DNA of 64,000 nucleotides from Oscillospiraceae bacterium (GTDB lineage: Bacteria; Bacillota; Clostridia; Oscillospirales; Oscillospiraceae). The notes under the pieces were generated by a model that did no database searches, was not told where the DNA came from, and saw nothing but the letters and a program-made list of their open reading frames with translations. Each line of letters opens with the position of its first letter. Position 1 is the stretch's first letter. The stretch is from assembly GCA_015067525.1 (NCBI GenBank), contig SVMH01000003.1, positions 1-64,000 of the forward strand. The letters run 5' to 3'. Shown here one piece after another: positions 9,720 through 20,077 of this stretch. A program made the translations under genes and the position numbers.

Positions 9720-10985
9720 ATGAAGGAGTGGCTGCGATACGGAAAATGGGCGCTGACGGCGTTTGTCACCGTCTGCGCGATTCTGGTGTTTTACGATACC
9801 TTTTATCAAAGCGGTGCACTGGGTGATCTCCTGCAGAAGGCCGCCGACATTCTGGCGCCTGTCCTGTACGGCCTTGCCATGGCATATCTGCTCACGCCGG
9901 TGGTCAACTGGTTTGAACGGGGCATGCTGCCCGGCTTCAACAAGCTGCGCGCGCGCTGCGGCAAGCCGGCCATTGAGGGCTATCGCGGCTGGCTGCGTGC
10001 CCTGAGCATTCTGCTGACGTGGTCGGCTGTGATCCTGATGGTCTATCTGCTCATGAGCGTACTGGTCCCCCAGCTGGTGGAAAGCGTCAAGACGCTGATC
10101 GCCAATGCCGAGGGCTATTACAATACCATTTACGGTTGGGGCAACGCCCTGATGGAGGACAATCCCCGTCTGGCCCAGTGGCTGCAGCAGCAGCTGGAGA
10201 ACTACCGCGAAAGTGCCGGCAGCTTCATTGACGGCCTGATGCCCAAGCTGGAGGAGTTGATCTCCTCTGTTACCGGCGGCATCTGGAGCGGTGTCTGGGG
10301 CGCTGTAAACTTTGCCATGGACCTGGTCATCGGCATCATCATCTCCGTTTATGTGCTGGCCACCAAGGAAAAGAGCCATGCCATGGCCTGCAAGGCGGTG
10401 TACAGCCTGCTGCGGGAGGACCGTGCTGCTGCTCTGCTGCGGGGCAGCCGGCGCATGGACAAGATCTTCAGCGGCTTCGTCCGCGGCAAGCTGCTGGACT
10501 CCCTCATCATCGGTATTCTGTGCTTCATCGGCTGCAGTATCCTGAAGATGCCCTATACGCCCCTGATCAGCGTAGTGGTGGGCGCGACCAATGTGATCCC
10601 CTTCTTCGGTCCCTTCCTGGGCGCCATCCCCAGCATCTTCCTGATCTTGCTGGTGGATCCGCTGAAGGCGGTGTACTTCGCCCTGTTCGTACTGGCGCTG
10701 CAGCAGCTGGACGGCAACGTCATCGGCCCCAAGATCCTGGGCGACTCCACCGGTATCTCCAGCTTCTGGGTCATCGTGTCCATTCTGGTGGGCGGCGGCT
10801 TTTTCGGCGTGCTGGGCATGTTCCTGGCGGTGCCGGTGTGCGCCGCGCTGCAGGTGCTGGCCAAGTATCTGATGGACCGAAGCCTGAAAAAGCGGGACAT
10901 GCCGCTGGATGCCGCGGCGTATATCCGGCGCGACCTGAAAACCGCCGCTGCGCCGGAAACGGCGGAAGAGCCGACGGAAGAATAA
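9720..10985 (+). CDS. AI-2E family transporter
   Basis: MKEWLRYGKWALTAFVTVCAILVFYDTFYQSG ... TPLISVVVGATNVIPFFGPFLGAIPS ... LDGNVIGPKILGDSTGIS. Confidence 0.93.
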   Translation: MKEWLRYGKWALTAFVTVCAILVFYDTFYQSGALGDLLQKAADILAPVLYGLAMAYLLTPVVNWFERGMLPGFNKLRARCGKPAIEGYRGWLRALSILLTWSAVILMVYLLMSVLVPQLVESVKTLIANAEGYYNTIYGWGNALMEDNPRLAQWLQQQLENYRESAGSFIDGLMPKLEELISSVTGGIWSGVWGAVNFAMDLVIGIIISVYVLATKEKSHAMACKAVYSLLREDRAAALLRGSRRMDKIFSGFVRGKLLDSLIIGILCFIGCSILKMPYTPLISVVVGATNVIPFFGPFLGAIPSIFLILLVDPLKAVYFALFVLALQQLDGNVIGPKILGDSTGISSFWVIVSILVGGGFFGVLGMFLAVPVCAALQVLAKYLMDRSLKKRDMPLDAAAYIRRDLKTAAAPETAEEPTEE

Positions 10986-10994
10986 TGCGCCCCA

Positions 10995-11024
10995 AGCGCC
11001 GCAGCCTTTGCTGCGGCGCTTTTT
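10995..11024 (+). terminator. Rho-independent terminator
   Basis: AGCGCCGCAG-CCTTTG-CTGCGGCGCT-TTTT. Confidence 0.85.
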
Positions 11025-11159
11025 GCCGCCCCGTGCCGCCCGCCGGGTGAAATTTCCCTTGCAATAAGAGGGGAAATGTGATACATTCACATCGACAATT
11101 GCATATTGAACAAACCATATTTCTAGATTGCCGCGGAAGGCGCGGCAAAGAAGGAGAAA

Positions 11160-12710
11160 ATGATGAAGCAAAGAATTCTTGCTCTTTTTCTGGCGTTGAT
11201 GATGGTGGGCACTGTACTCAGCGGATGCGGAGACGGCAGCAAAAACCCGGACGCCGAAGGAAATCATGGCTATACGGAGCGAATCCGCAACAACGAGATC
11301 GTTGTGGGTATCGCTCAGGACCTGGAGGACAGTCTTGACCCGCACATTTCCGCGTCGGCAGGCAGCAGAGAGGTCTTGTTCAACATCTACGAGGGATTGG
11401 TCAAGCCCAATTCCGATGGTGAATTGATCTGCGCGGTCGCACGGGATTATGAAATTACCAATGGCGGTCGGACGTATACCTTCTTTATCCGCGAAGGTGT
11501 CCAGTTCCACAATGGCCAGACTGTGAGCGCAGCAGACGTGGTTTATTCCATCAACCGCTGCGCCGACGCATCGGGGGGAGCACCCCTGGTGGCGGCGTTT
11601 TCTGCTATTGAAGAGGTGAAGAAAGTCGACGATATGACGGTGGAGATCACCATCAAGGCCGCCGACCTGGATTTCCTCAGCTACCTGACCGAGGCCATCG
11701 TGCCCGACGGCTATGACAAGCTGGCCACCGCCCCCATGGGCACGGGCCCCTTCCAGTATGTCTCCCGCTCTCCGCAGGAGAACATCATCATCGAGAAGTT
11801 CGATGCATACTGGGGCGAAGGTGCCGCACTGGATAAGGTGACCTATAAGATCTATGAGGACGCCACCGCCCTCGTCATGGCCCTTAAGGGCGGCGCCATC
11901 GACCTGTGCGCCCATCTGACCAGTGCGCAGGTGGCCCAGCTGGACACCAAGTACTTCCAGATCCTGGAGGACACCATGAAGCTGGTGCAGGCTGTGTACC
12001 TCAACCACAAGGCCAAGCCCTTTGACAATGAGGCGGTGCGCGAGGCTCTGTGCTACGCCATCGACCGCCAGCAGATCATGGACTTCGTGGCCGGCGGCCG
12101 CGGCACCGCCGTGGGCAGCAGCATGTACCCCGCATTTACCAAGTATTTCATGCCTGAGCTGGTGGACTACTACAAGTATGACCCCGCCAAGGCCAAGGAC
12201 CTGCTGGCCAAGGCCGGCTACCCCAACGGCTTTGACATGACCATCACCGTGGCTTCCAACAACAAGCCCCATGTGGACACCGCCGAGGTGGTGGCCCAGC
12301 AGCTGCGCGCCATCGGCGTGAATGTGACCATTCAGCAGGTGGAGTGGCAGACGTGGTACGACGAGACCTACAAGGGCCGTAACTATCAGGCCACCATCGT
12401 GGGCCTGGACGCCAGCAACATGACGGCCCGCGCCATGCTGGAGCGCTTTACCTCCTCCAGTTCCAAGAACTTTACCAACTACAACAATCCGGCTTATGAC
12501 GCCCTGTTCCAGCAGGCCGTCAGCGCCACCGATGATGCCGCCCAGACGGCCATCTACAAGGATATGCAGAAGATGCTCACCGAAACGGCGGCCAACCTGT
12601 ATATCCAGGACCTGTGCGACCTGGTGGTCATGCGCCACGATATGACGGGTCTCAACTTCTATCCCACCTTCGTGATGGATCTGTCCACCGTGAGCTGGGT
12701 GACGGAATAA
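11160..12710 (+). CDS. Peptide/dipeptide ABC transporter substrate-binding lipoprotein (family 5)
   Basis: Signal with LSGCGDG lipobox; SBP family 5 motifs; followed by two permeases and two ATPases. Confidence 0.94.
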   Translation: MMKQRILALFLALMMVGTVLSGCGDGSKNPDAEGNHGYTERIRNNEIVVGIAQDLEDSLDPHISASAGSREVLFNIYEGLVKPNSDGELICAVARDYEITNGGRTYTFFIREGVQFHNGQTVSAADVVYSINRCADASGGAPLVAAFSAIEEVKKVDDMTVEITIKAADLDFLSYLTEAIVPDGYDKLATAPMGTGPFQYVSRSPQENIIIEKFDAYWGEGAALDKVTYKIYEDATALVMALKGGAIDLCAHLTSAQVAQLDTKYFQILEDTMKLVQAVYLNHKAKPFDNEAVREALCYAIDRQQIMDFVAGGRGTAVGSSMYPAFTKYFMPELVDYYKYDPAKAKDLLAKAGYPNGFDMTITVASNNKPHVDTAEVVAQQLRAIGVNVTIQQVEWQTWYDETYKGRNYQATIVGLDASNMTARAMLERFTSSSSKNFTNYNNPAYDALFQQAVSATDDAAQTAIYKDMQKMLTETAANLYIQDLCDLVVMRHDMTGLNFYPTFVMDLSTVSWVTE

Positions 12711-12756
12711 ACGAACTTTTCGGCCTGCGGGCTGACACAAGAAAGAGGCGATCGGC

Positions 12757-13695
12757 ATGAAATATGCAGTGAAGAAATTAGGGATGATGCTGCTGACCAT
12801 GCTGATCGTCTCTTTCCTCGCGTTTTTGGCCTTCCAGGTCATTCCCGGCGACCCCACCAACACCATTCTCGGCACCGACGCCACGCCTGAGCAGGTGGCG
12901 GCTCTCCGCGCCCAGCTGGGCCTGGACCGTCCCTTCTTTGTGCGCTATTTTGACTGGCTTTTCAGCTTTGTGCGCGGTGACTTTGGTACCTCTTACAGTT
13001 ACAGCATGCCGGTGTCCGATATGCTCTCGGGTAAGCTGGGCGTCACGCTGCTGCTGGCGGCCCTTTCTTTCCTGCTGACGGTGGTGGTGTCCATCCCCGT
13101 GGGCATCCTCAGCGCCGACCGCGGCGGCTGGCTGGATAAAACGCTGACCGTGGCCGGTCAGATCACCATGGCTATTCCGCCCTTCTTCATCGGCATTCTG
13201 CTGACCTATCTCTTCGGCCTCATCCTCCACTGGTTCACCCCCGGTGAGTTTATCGCTCCGTCGGTGGACTTCTGGGGCAGCGTGGGCTATCTCATCTTCC
13301 CTGCCGTGGCCATCGCTCTGCCCCGCATCGCCATGACGGTGAAAATGCTGCGCAGCGGCATTCTGGGTGAACTGAACCGCGATTATGTCCGCACTGCCCA
13401 CAGCCGCGGCAACGACCGCGGCGCCATCCTCTACCGCCACGTGCTGCGCAACGCCGTGGTGCCCACGGTGGCGTTCCTCGCCATGACCATTGCCGACATT
13501 GTGGCCGGCTCCGTGGTCATTGAGCAGGTGTTTGCCATCCCCGGCATGGGCCGGCTCCTCTTCAGCTCCATCTCCAACCGCGACTATCCCGTGGTGCAGG
13601 CCGTCATCGTGCTGATGGCCTTCTGGGTGGTGCTGGTCAATTTCCTGGCGGACATGATCAACCAGCGGCTGGATCCCCGGCTGCGCCTGCAGTAA
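12757..13695 (+). CDS. Peptide ABC transporter permease, DppB/OppB family
   Basis: VIPGDPTNTILGTDATPEQVAALRAQLGLDRPFFVRYFDW; operon context. Confidence 0.95.
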   Translation: MKYAVKKLGMMLLTMLIVSFLAFLAFQVIPGDPTNTILGTDATPEQVAALRAQLGLDRPFFVRYFDWLFSFVRGDFGTSYSYSMPVSDMLSGKLGVTLLLAALSFLLTVVVSIPVGILSADRGGWLDKTLTVAGQITMAIPPFFIGILLTYLFGLILHWFTPGEFIAPSVDFWGSVGYLIFPAVAIALPRIAMTVKMLRSGILGELNRDYVRTAHSRGNDRGAILYRHVLRNAVVPTVAFLAMTIADIVAGSVVIEQVFAIPGMGRLLFSSISNRDYPVVQAVIVLMAFWVVLVNFLADMINQRLDPRLRLQ

Positions 13696-13702
13696 GGAGG
13701 GG

Positions 13703-14506
13703 ATGGCTATGCTGAAAGGAAACCGTTACTTACAGATCGGGCTTGTCATCACCGGCGTCATCACGGTGCTGGCGGTGCTGGGCCTGTTCTGGACCCCCTA
13801 TGACCCCAGCGCCATGAACAGTCTGGAGGTGTATGATGCCCCCAGTCTGCGCCACATCTTCGGCACCGATAACTTCGGCCGCGATGTGTTCAGCCGCGTG
13901 ATGAAGGGCATTTCCACCACCTATATCATTTCTCTGTGCACCGTGGCCATCGGCGCGGCGGTGGGCGTCATCGTGGGCGCCCTGACCGGCTATTTCGGCG
14001 GCATTGTGGACGATATCCTCATGCGCGTCAACGATGCCGTCACCGCCTTCCCCAGCATTCTGCTGGCGCTGGTGTTCATCTCCCTTCTGGGTTTTGGTAA
14101 GTACAATGTGATCCTGGCGCTGGGCGTGGCCTTCGTGCCCAGCTATGCCCGCGTGGTGCGCAGTGAATTTGCCCGCCACCGGGAGATGAACTATGTCAAA
14201 TCCGCCCGTCTCATGGGCGCTACCCACCGGCGCATCATGTTTGTGCACATTTTGCCCAACACCCGCGCGGTGATCCTGCCCACGCTGGTGATCGGCTTCA
14301 ATAACGCCGTGCTGGCCGAGGCCAGCCTGAGCTATCTGGGCATGGGCGTCCGCTCGCCGGACGTGTCGCTGGGCTACATGCTCTCCGAGTCCCAGAGCTA
14401 TATGTCCTCCGCCCCGTGGTATGTATTGTGCACCGGCGGCGTGATCGTGCTGCTGATTTTGGGCTTCAGCCTGCTGGGCGAGGGCCTGCAGCAGGGAAGG
14501 AGGTAA
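13703..14506 (+). CDS. Peptide ABC transporter permease, DppC/OppC family
   Basis: PSLRHIFGTDNFGRDVFSRVMKG...LLILGFSLLGEGLQQGRR. Confidence 0.95.
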   Translation: MAMLKGNRYLQIGLVITGVITVLAVLGLFWTPYDPSAMNSLEVYDAPSLRHIFGTDNFGRDVFSRVMKGISTTYIISLCTVAIGAAVGVIVGALTGYFGGIVDDILMRVNDAVTAFPSILLALVFISLLGFGKYNVILALGVAFVPSYARVVRSEFARHREMNYVKSARLMGATHRRIMFVHILPNTRAVILPTLVIGFNNAVLAEASLSYLGMGVRSPDVSLGYMLSESQSYMSSAPWYVLCTGGVIVLLILGFSLLGEGLQQGRR

Positions 14507-14510
14507 GGCC

Positions 14511-15296
14511 ATGCTGGAAATCAGAGATCTCCATGTGCAGTTCCACGGAGCTGACCATGAGGCCGTCCGCGGCATCTCTTTGCAGGTGGACGAGGGCGAG
14601 ATCATGGGCCTTGTGGGCGAATCCGGCTCCGGCAAGACCGTCACCGCTATGATGATCGCCGGCCTCCTGCGCTCTGACCGGGTGATGACCTGCGGCCAGA
14701 TCCTGCTGGACGGCAAGGACATGCTGGCCGCCGACGGCGATGACCTGCTGAGCTATCAGGGCAAGGATATCGGCGTGGTGTTTCAGGAGCCCATGAGCGC
14801 CCTGAACCCCGTCATGCGCATCGGCCCTCAGGTGGAGGAATGTCTCCGCGTCCACACCAAGCTCTCCCGGGAAGAGCGGCGGGAGCTGGCCCTGCAGGCC
14901 ATGCGGGATGTGGACCTGGACGATGTGGAAGCCATTTACAGCAAGTATCCCCACGAACTCTCCGGCGGTATGCTGCAGCGCGTGTGCATCGCCGCCGCCA
15001 TCATCAGCCGCCCCCGGCTGCTGCTGGCCGATGAGCCCACCACCGCTCTGGATGTGACCATTCAGGCCCAGATCCTGGAGCTTTTGAAGCGGCTCAACCG
15101 CGAGCGCGATATGTCCATCCTCTTTATCTCCCACAACCTCAACGTGGTGCGCAAGCTCTGCACCCGCGTGGCCGTGATGCAAAAGGGCCTCATCGTGGAG
15201 GAGGGGGAGACGGAGCAGGTGTTCCATCATCCCGTCCATCCCTACACCCAGCGGCTCATCGCCGCCATCCCCACAAGGAGGAAGATCGATGAGTGA
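14511..15296 (+). CDS. Peptide ABC transporter ATP-binding protein, DppD/OppD family
   Basis: [33 protein letters not shown]; overlaps next gene. Confidence 0.95.
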   Translation: MLEIRDLHVQFHGADHEAVRGISLQVDEGEIMGLVGESGSGKTVTAMMIAGLLRSDRVMTCGQILLDGKDMLAADGDDLLSYQGKDIGVVFQEPMSALNPVMRIGPQVEECLRVHTKLSREERRELALQAMRDVDLDDVEAIYSKYPHELSGGMLQRVCIAAAIISRPRLLLADEPTTALDVTIQAQILELLKRLNRERDMSILFISHNLNVVRKLCTRVAVMQKGLIVEEGETEQVFHHPVHPYTQRLIAAIPTRRKIDE

Positions 15297-16020
15297 CAAA
15301 GTGTTGGAGGTCCGTGACCTCAATGTCTGGTATCGCCCCTCCGGTACCATCCGCCGCAGCAAAATGGTGCAGGTGCTGCACGATGTCAGCTTTGACCTCT
15401 ACCGCGGCGAGATTTTAGGTGTGGTGGGCGAGTCCGGCTCCGGTAAGAGCACGCTGGCCAAGACCATTCTGGGCATGGTGCCCGACTACACCGGCACCTA
15501 CACCCACTATACCAAGCGGCCCCAGATGGTGTTTCAGGATCCCTCCTCCAGTCTCAACCCCGGCCGCACCGTGGGCTGGATTCTGGAAGAGCCCCTGCGC
15601 ATCTACGGAAAATATGACGAGGCTGAGCGCGTGCGCCGCGTGAAGGATATCATCGACCGCGTGGAACTGCCGGCGGAATGCTACGATATGTACCCCCGGG
15701 AGCTCTCCGGCGGCCAGCGCCAGCGCGTGTGCATCGGCATGGCCCTCATCCAGCGGCCCGGTCTCATCATCGCCGACGAGGCGGTGTCGGCTCTGGACGT
15801 GACCATTCAGGCCCAGATTTTGAAGCTGATCCATAAGCTGCGCCGCGAACTGGGCATCTCCTACATCTTCATTTCCCACGATCTCAACGTGGTCTATCAG
15901 CTCTGTGACCGGGCCATCGTCATGAAGGACGGCCGCATTGTGGAGCAGGGCGATGTGGAGGAGCTGTACGAAAATCCCAAGGAAGAATACACCCGGGCGC
16001 TGCTGGCAGCGGCCCAGTAA
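15289..16020 (+). CDS. Peptide ABC transporter ATP-binding protein, DppF/OppF family
   Basis: [52 protein letters not shown]. Confidence 0.95.
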   Translation: MSDKVLEVRDLNVWYRPSGTIRRSKMVQVLHDVSFDLYRGEILGVVGESGSGKSTLAKTILGMVPDYTGTYTHYTKRPQMVFQDPSSSLNPGRTVGWILEEPLRIYGKYDEAERVRRVKDIIDRVELPAECYDMYPRELSGGQRQRVCIGMALIQRPGLIIADEAVSALDVTIQAQILKLIHKLRRELGISYIFISHDLNVVYQLCDRAIVMKDGRIVEQGDVEELYENPKEEYTRALLAAAQ

Positions 16021-16030
16021 GGAGGGCGCC

Positions 16031-16456
16031 ATGACACAGGAATTTCTGGACGGCCTGCTGCGCTCTGCCAACGAGAACGAGCATTTCCTGCGCCATAACG
16101 GCATCCGCTTCACGGAAGTGAGCGAAGGCCGCGCGGTGGCGGAGCTGGAGCTCAGCGACACCGTCATCAACCGCTGGGGCACGCCCCACGGCGGCGCTCT
16201 TTTCACCATGGGCGATGTGGCCTGCGGCATCGCGGCTATCTCCGTGCGGGGCGAGTCGCTGGTGACCCTCAACGCCTCCATTGACTATATGGAGCGTGCC
16301 TGCATTGAGGGCAAGGTGACGGCCGTAGCCAAGGTGGAGCGGGCCGGCGGCAAGGTGTGCTTCTGCAGCGCCGAGATGTTCGACTGCAACGGCAAGCGCA
16401 TTGCCGCCATGCGGGCGGCCATGTACTATACCGGCACGAAACTGGATTTTGCATGA
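16031..16456 (+). CDS. PaaI-type hotdog-fold thioesterase
   Basis: HFLRHNGIRFTEVSEGRAVAELELSDTVINRWGTPHGGALFTMGDVACGIAA; RBS GGAGGG before ATG at 16031. Confidence 0.9.
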   Translation: MTQEFLDGLLRSANENEHFLRHNGIRFTEVSEGRAVAELELSDTVINRWGTPHGGALFTMGDVACGIAAISVRGESLVTLNASIDYMERACIEGKVTAVAKVERAGGKVCFCSAEMFDCNGKRIAAMRAAMYYTGTKLDFA

Positions 16457-16457
16457 G

Positions 16458-16485
16458 AAAAGGGCCGGAGATCCGGCCCTTTTTG
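16458..16485 (+). terminator. Rho-independent terminator
   Basis: AAAAGGGCCGGA-GAT-CCGGCCCTTTTT. Confidence 0.85.
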
Positions 16486-16499
16486 CAACAAAACAGACG

Positions 16500-17585
16500 A
16501 TGATGAAATTGATCAAAAAGTATCCCAAACTGCATATCTGGCTGGCGGCGGATGGGGCGCTGATGGCCCTTTTCTGGCTGACGCGGCACAATCGGGCGTG
16601 GATGAACGCCCTGACCACCCATGTCACGGAGCCTCTCAAGCGCGGCATCGCAAGATTTACCTATCTGGTGGACTTCTCCGTGGCGGAGATGATCTACATC
16701 ACCGCCATTCTGGTGGGCGTGCTGCTGGTACCCTGCGCCATCCGCGCGCTGGTGGAGAGCCGGCATAAATGGCAGACGCTCTACGGCATGGTGCTGGGCG
16801 CGGTGTGTACGGCGTTGAGCATCTATGCGGGGCTGACGCTGCTGTGGGGCGTCAACTACTACGCTGACAGCTTTCAGGAGCAGTCCGGTATCTACGCCCG
16901 GGAAGCCTCCGTGGAGGAGCTGGAGGAGCTGACGCGCATCATGGCCCAGGGCGTCATCGACACCTACGATCAGGTCAAGCGGGATGAAAACGGTCTCTTT
17001 GCTGAGTCGAGAGAGGACATTTTTGCTGCCGCGCCCACGATTTATCAGCACATTTACGATGAGTTCCCCTTTTTGGAGCTGACCGACCGGGTGCCCAAGG
17101 CCCTGGTGTTCTCCGAGCCCTTCAGCATGATGGATTTCACCGGCTTTTTCTTCCCCTTTACCGGTGAGGCCAATTTGAATGTCCACTGTCCCAGCCTGTA
17201 TCTGGCCAGCACCATCGTCCACGAGCTGGCCCACCTGCGGGGCATTGCCTCGGAGCAGGAGTGTAACTTTCTGGCGGTGGTGGCGTCCACCGCGTCAGAC
17301 AACCCGGTCTACCGGTATTCCGGCTGGCTGATGGGCTATGTCCACGCCGGCAACGCCCTGTATCGGGCCGATCCGGAGGCGTGGAAGGCCATCCGCGCCA
17401 CCATCCCCGAGGAAGTGGTGCTGGATCTGCGGAATCACAGCGCCTACTGGGCCGCCTACGAGGGGCCCATCAATGAGGCGGCTTCCAACGCCTACGACTC
17501 CTTTTTGAAGGGTTACGGCGACGAGGACGGCATCCAGAGCTACGGCACCGTGGTGGATATGCTGATCACGTACTATCTGGACTAA
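16500..17585 (+). CDS. DUF3810-like membrane protein with HExxH motif
   Basis: N-terminal TM segments, STIVHELAHLRGIASEQECNF. Confidence 0.85.
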   Translation: MMKLIKKYPKLHIWLAADGALMALFWLTRHNRAWMNALTTHVTEPLKRGIARFTYLVDFSVAEMIYITAILVGVLLVPCAIRALVESRHKWQTLYGMVLGAVCTALSIYAGLTLLWGVNYYADSFQEQSGIYAREASVEELEELTRIMAQGVIDTYDQVKRDENGLFAESREDIFAAAPTIYQHIYDEFPFLELTDRVPKALVFSEPFSMMDFTGFFFPFTGEANLNVHCPSLYLASTIVHELAHLRGIASEQECNFLAVVASTASDNPVYRYSGWLMGYVHAGNALYRADPEAWKAIRATIPEEVVLDLRNHSAYWAAYEGPINEAASNAYDSFLKGYGDEDGIQSYGTVVDMLITYYLD

Positions 17586-17628
17586 ACCTCGTAGCGTTTC
17601 GCCGCATGCGGCGCTCTGCAAAAAGATC

Positions 17629-17670
17629 AAAAAAGAAGGGTGAAGACTTTTGTCTTCACCCTTCTTTTTT
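17629..17670. terminator. Bidirectional terminator between convergent genes
   Basis: AAAAAAGAAGGGTGAAGAC-TTTT-GTCTTCACCCTTCTTTTTT. Confidence 0.9.
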
Positions 17671-17674
17671 GAAT

Positions 17675-18037
17675 TTAAAGTCCCGGGATGTTCAGACCGC
17701 CGGTGATGCCCTTCATGGCGCCGTCCATGGCCTCTTCGGCCTGACGCAGCGCCTCGTTCACGGCGGAGATCACCAGATCCTGCAGCATCTCCACGTCCTC
17801 GGCGTCCACGGCCTCGGGCTTGATGACAAGATCGGTCAGCATCTTCTTGCCGTTGACGGTGGCCGTCACCACGCCGCCGCCCACAGAGGCGGTGAAGCTG
17901 CTGGCTTCCACATCGGCCTGTGCCTTCTCCATCTCCTGCTGCATCTTCATCAGCTTCTGCTGCATTTGCTGCTGCTGACGCATCATATTGTTGCCGCTGC
18001 CGGCGAAACCGCCGCGGGCGCTGTAACCTTTTGCCAT
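17675..18037 (-). CDS. YbaB/EbfC family nucleoid-associated protein
   Basis: MMRQQQQMQQKLMKMQQEMEKAQADVEASSFTASVGGGVVTATVNGKKMLTDLVIKPEAVD; downstream of dnaX. Confidence 0.95.
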   Translation of the reverse strand: MAKGYSARGGFAGSGNNMMRQQQQMQQKLMKMQQEMEKAQADVEASSFTASVGGGVVTATVNGKKMLTDLVIKPEAVDAEDVEMLQDLVISAVNEALRQAEEAMDGAMKGITGGLNIPGL

Positions 18038-18049
18038 AACTGTATCTCC

Positions 18050-19873
18050 TTACTTGATTTTAAAATTGTCCAGTTTTTGTGCCGGCGCCACCAGCTCGTC
18101 CAGCCGGTCGCGCTGCGGTGCGGGCGGCTCCTCCCAGGGCGGGGTCTGTGCCGGCTCCGGCTGGGGTGTCGGTGACGGCTGTCTGGGTGCGGGGGCAGCG
18201 GTACGCTGCGGCGCAGGAGCCGCGGCGGTTTTGGGCGCTGCGCCTACCTTCAGCTCCACGCGGACGCTCTGTCCTACGGCGGCGGAAGTGACCTCCCGCA
18301 GTACCGTGAGCACGGTGTTGTTGTCCAGCGAAGTTTTGGCGAAGTCCGTGTTGCAGTATACCGACAGGCAGTCGCCCTCCAGTACGCCGGTGGCCATGTT
18401 CAAAAAGACGCGCTGGGGGATGGGCAGGCGGCCCTTGTAGTGGTCCAGCAGCTGCGTCCAGATGGCGCTGTTGCCGGCGGCAGGCGCTGCGGCTGCGGGC
18501 GCGGGAGCCGCGCTCCTGGGCGGTGTCTGGGGTGCGGGGCGCTGCACCGGTCTGGCGGGCGCTTCATCGGGGATATCAAACACCCGCTCGCGGCCATAGG
18601 GCTCGTCGGGCATGGGCGGCTCCTCGGGCAGAGGCGGCTCGTCGTAACGCACTTCCTCCCGCACCGGCTGGGGAGCCGGACGGGGCTTGGGAACGGGGCG
18701 CTGCGCGCTTTGCGGCGCGGCGGCGACGCCGTTTTTCACCTGCTGCTCCAGCTGCTCGATGCGCGCGGCAAGGGCGGTCAGGTCGCCGCTGAGGGTCTCG
18801 TCACACAGCTTCAAAAGGCACAGCTCCGCCTCCGTGCGGGGGTGGAAGCTGTCGCTCAGGCCGGCGCAGGTGCGCTGCAGCGTTTCGGTCAGATACAAAA
18901 AGCGCTGCATGGATTCGCTGCGGCTCAGCTCGGTCAGGGTCTTGCGGTCGTATACGCCGGTGATGAGGGCAGCGGCCCCCTCCGGCGCGGCTTTCAGAAT
19001 GGTCAGGTCGCGGCCCAGATCCAGCAGCTCGCCCAAGAGGGCGGCAGTGTCCTTTCCGCCGCGGTAGAGTTTGTCGAACAGAGCCAACGTGTCGGCAGAA
19101 TTTCGCTGCAGGATGCAGCGCATCAGCTGCACCGTCTGGATGCCGCCGGCAAGACCCAGCACGTCCAGTACGGCGGCGCTGTCCAGCTTGCCCTCCACCA
19201 CGCGGCACTGATCCAGCAGGCTCAGTGCGTCGCGCAGGGCGCCGTTTGCCATGCGGGAGAGGATCTCCGCGCCGTCACTTGTCAGGTCGATGCCCTCTTC
19301 CCGGGCGATCATCACCAGCTGTTGCTGGATATCGCGGGGCAGAATGCGCTTGAAGGAGAAGCGCTGGCACCGCGAGAGAATGGTGGCGGGCACTTTATGC
19401 AGCTCCGTGGTGGCCAGAATGAACACCAGATGCTCCGGCGGCTCCTCCATGATCTTGAGAAGGGCGTTGAAGGCGGGGGTGGAGAGCATGTGCACCTCGT
19501 CGATGATGTACACGCGGCGGCGCAGCACGGCGGGGGTGTAGACCGCTTCTTCCCGCAGGGCGCGGACATGGTCCACGCCGTTGTTGGAGGCGGCGTCCAG
19601 CTCGGTCACGTCCAGCAGGGTGCCTTCATCGATGCCGCGGCAGGCATCGCAGCAGTTGCACGGCGCGCCGTCCACGGGGTTTTCACAGTTGATGGCCTTG
19701 GCCAGAATGCGGGCGCAGGTGGTCTTGCCGGTACCGCGGGTGCCGGTGAAAAGATAGGCGTGGGCGGTGTGGCCCTCCGCCACCTGACGCTGGAGGGTGG
19801 CGGTGATGTGGTCCTGACCCACGACTTCGGAAAAGGTTTTGGGCCGCCACTTGCGGTATAAGGCCTGATACAT
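18050..19873 (-). CDS. dnaX: DNA polymerase III subunit gamma/tau
   Basis: MYQALYRKWRPKTFSEVVGQDHITATLQRQVAEGHTAHAYLFTGTRGTGKTTCARILAKAINC; Zn-binding Cys cluster. Confidence 0.97.
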   Translation of the reverse strand: MYQALYRKWRPKTFSEVVGQDHITATLQRQVAEGHTAHAYLFTGTRGTGKTTCARILAKAINCENPVDGAPCNCCDACRGIDEGTLLDVTELDAASNNGVDHVRALREEAVYTPAVLRRRVYIIDEVHMLSTPAFNALLKIMEEPPEHLVFILATTELHKVPATILSRCQRFSFKRILPRDIQQQLVMIAREEGIDLTSDGAEILSRMANGALRDALSLLDQCRVVEGKLDSAAVLDVLGLAGGIQTVQLMRCILQRNSADTLALFDKLYRGGKDTAALLGELLDLGRDLTILKAAPEGAAALITGVYDRKTLTELSRSESMQRFLYLTETLQRTCAGLSDSFHPRTEAELCLLKLCDETLSGDLTALAARIEQLEQQVKNGVAAAPQSAQRPVPKPRPAPQPVREEVRYDEPPLPEEPPMPDEPYGRERVFDIPDEAPARPVQRPAPQTPPRSAAPAPAAAAPAAGNSAIWTQLLDHYKGRLPIPQRVFLNMATGVLEGDCLSVYCNTDFAKTSLDNNTVLTVLREVTSAAVGQSVRVELKVGAAPKTAAAPAPQRTAAPAPRQPSPTPQPEPAQTPPWEEPPAPQRDRLDELVAPAQKLDNFKIK

Positions 19874-19920
19874 CCCGTTTCCCCCTTTTTGCATGAAATC
19901 TTGTGATCTGTTTCACAGAA

Positions 19921-19939
19921 TTCACCGCAAAGCGGTGAA
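19921..19939 (-). other. Short perfect hairpin between the structured repeat and dnaX
   Basis: TTCACCGC-AAA-GCGGTGAA. Confidence 0.5.
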
Positions 19940-19946
19940 TAAAATC

Positions 19947-20077
19947 AAATTCATTTTTCTCCGCGGCGTGTACGTGGAGAAAAATACTTCTCGCCCTGCA
20001 AACGTGCGAGCGCAAGCGAGTGCGCTGCAGCAGGGTGCAAAGCCTCGCTCAAAACCTGTTTTGAGCGAAATGAATTT
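19947..20077 (-). repeat. Structured repeat element, copy A (adjacent to SRP RNA 3' end)
   Basis: Closed by perfect 10-bp stem AAATTCATTT/AAATGAATTT; internal hairpins; shares CGTGTACGTGG, AAAATACTTCTC and TGCAAACGTGCGAGC...CGAGTGCGCTGCAGCA with 24937-25065. Confidence 0.75.

Noticed and set aside
9633-12884. 1083-aa minus-strand ORF
   Set aside because: Antisense to well-supported AI-2E and substrate-binding protein genes; low-complexity H/G/Q/A-rich translation typical of antisense frames in high-GC DNA.
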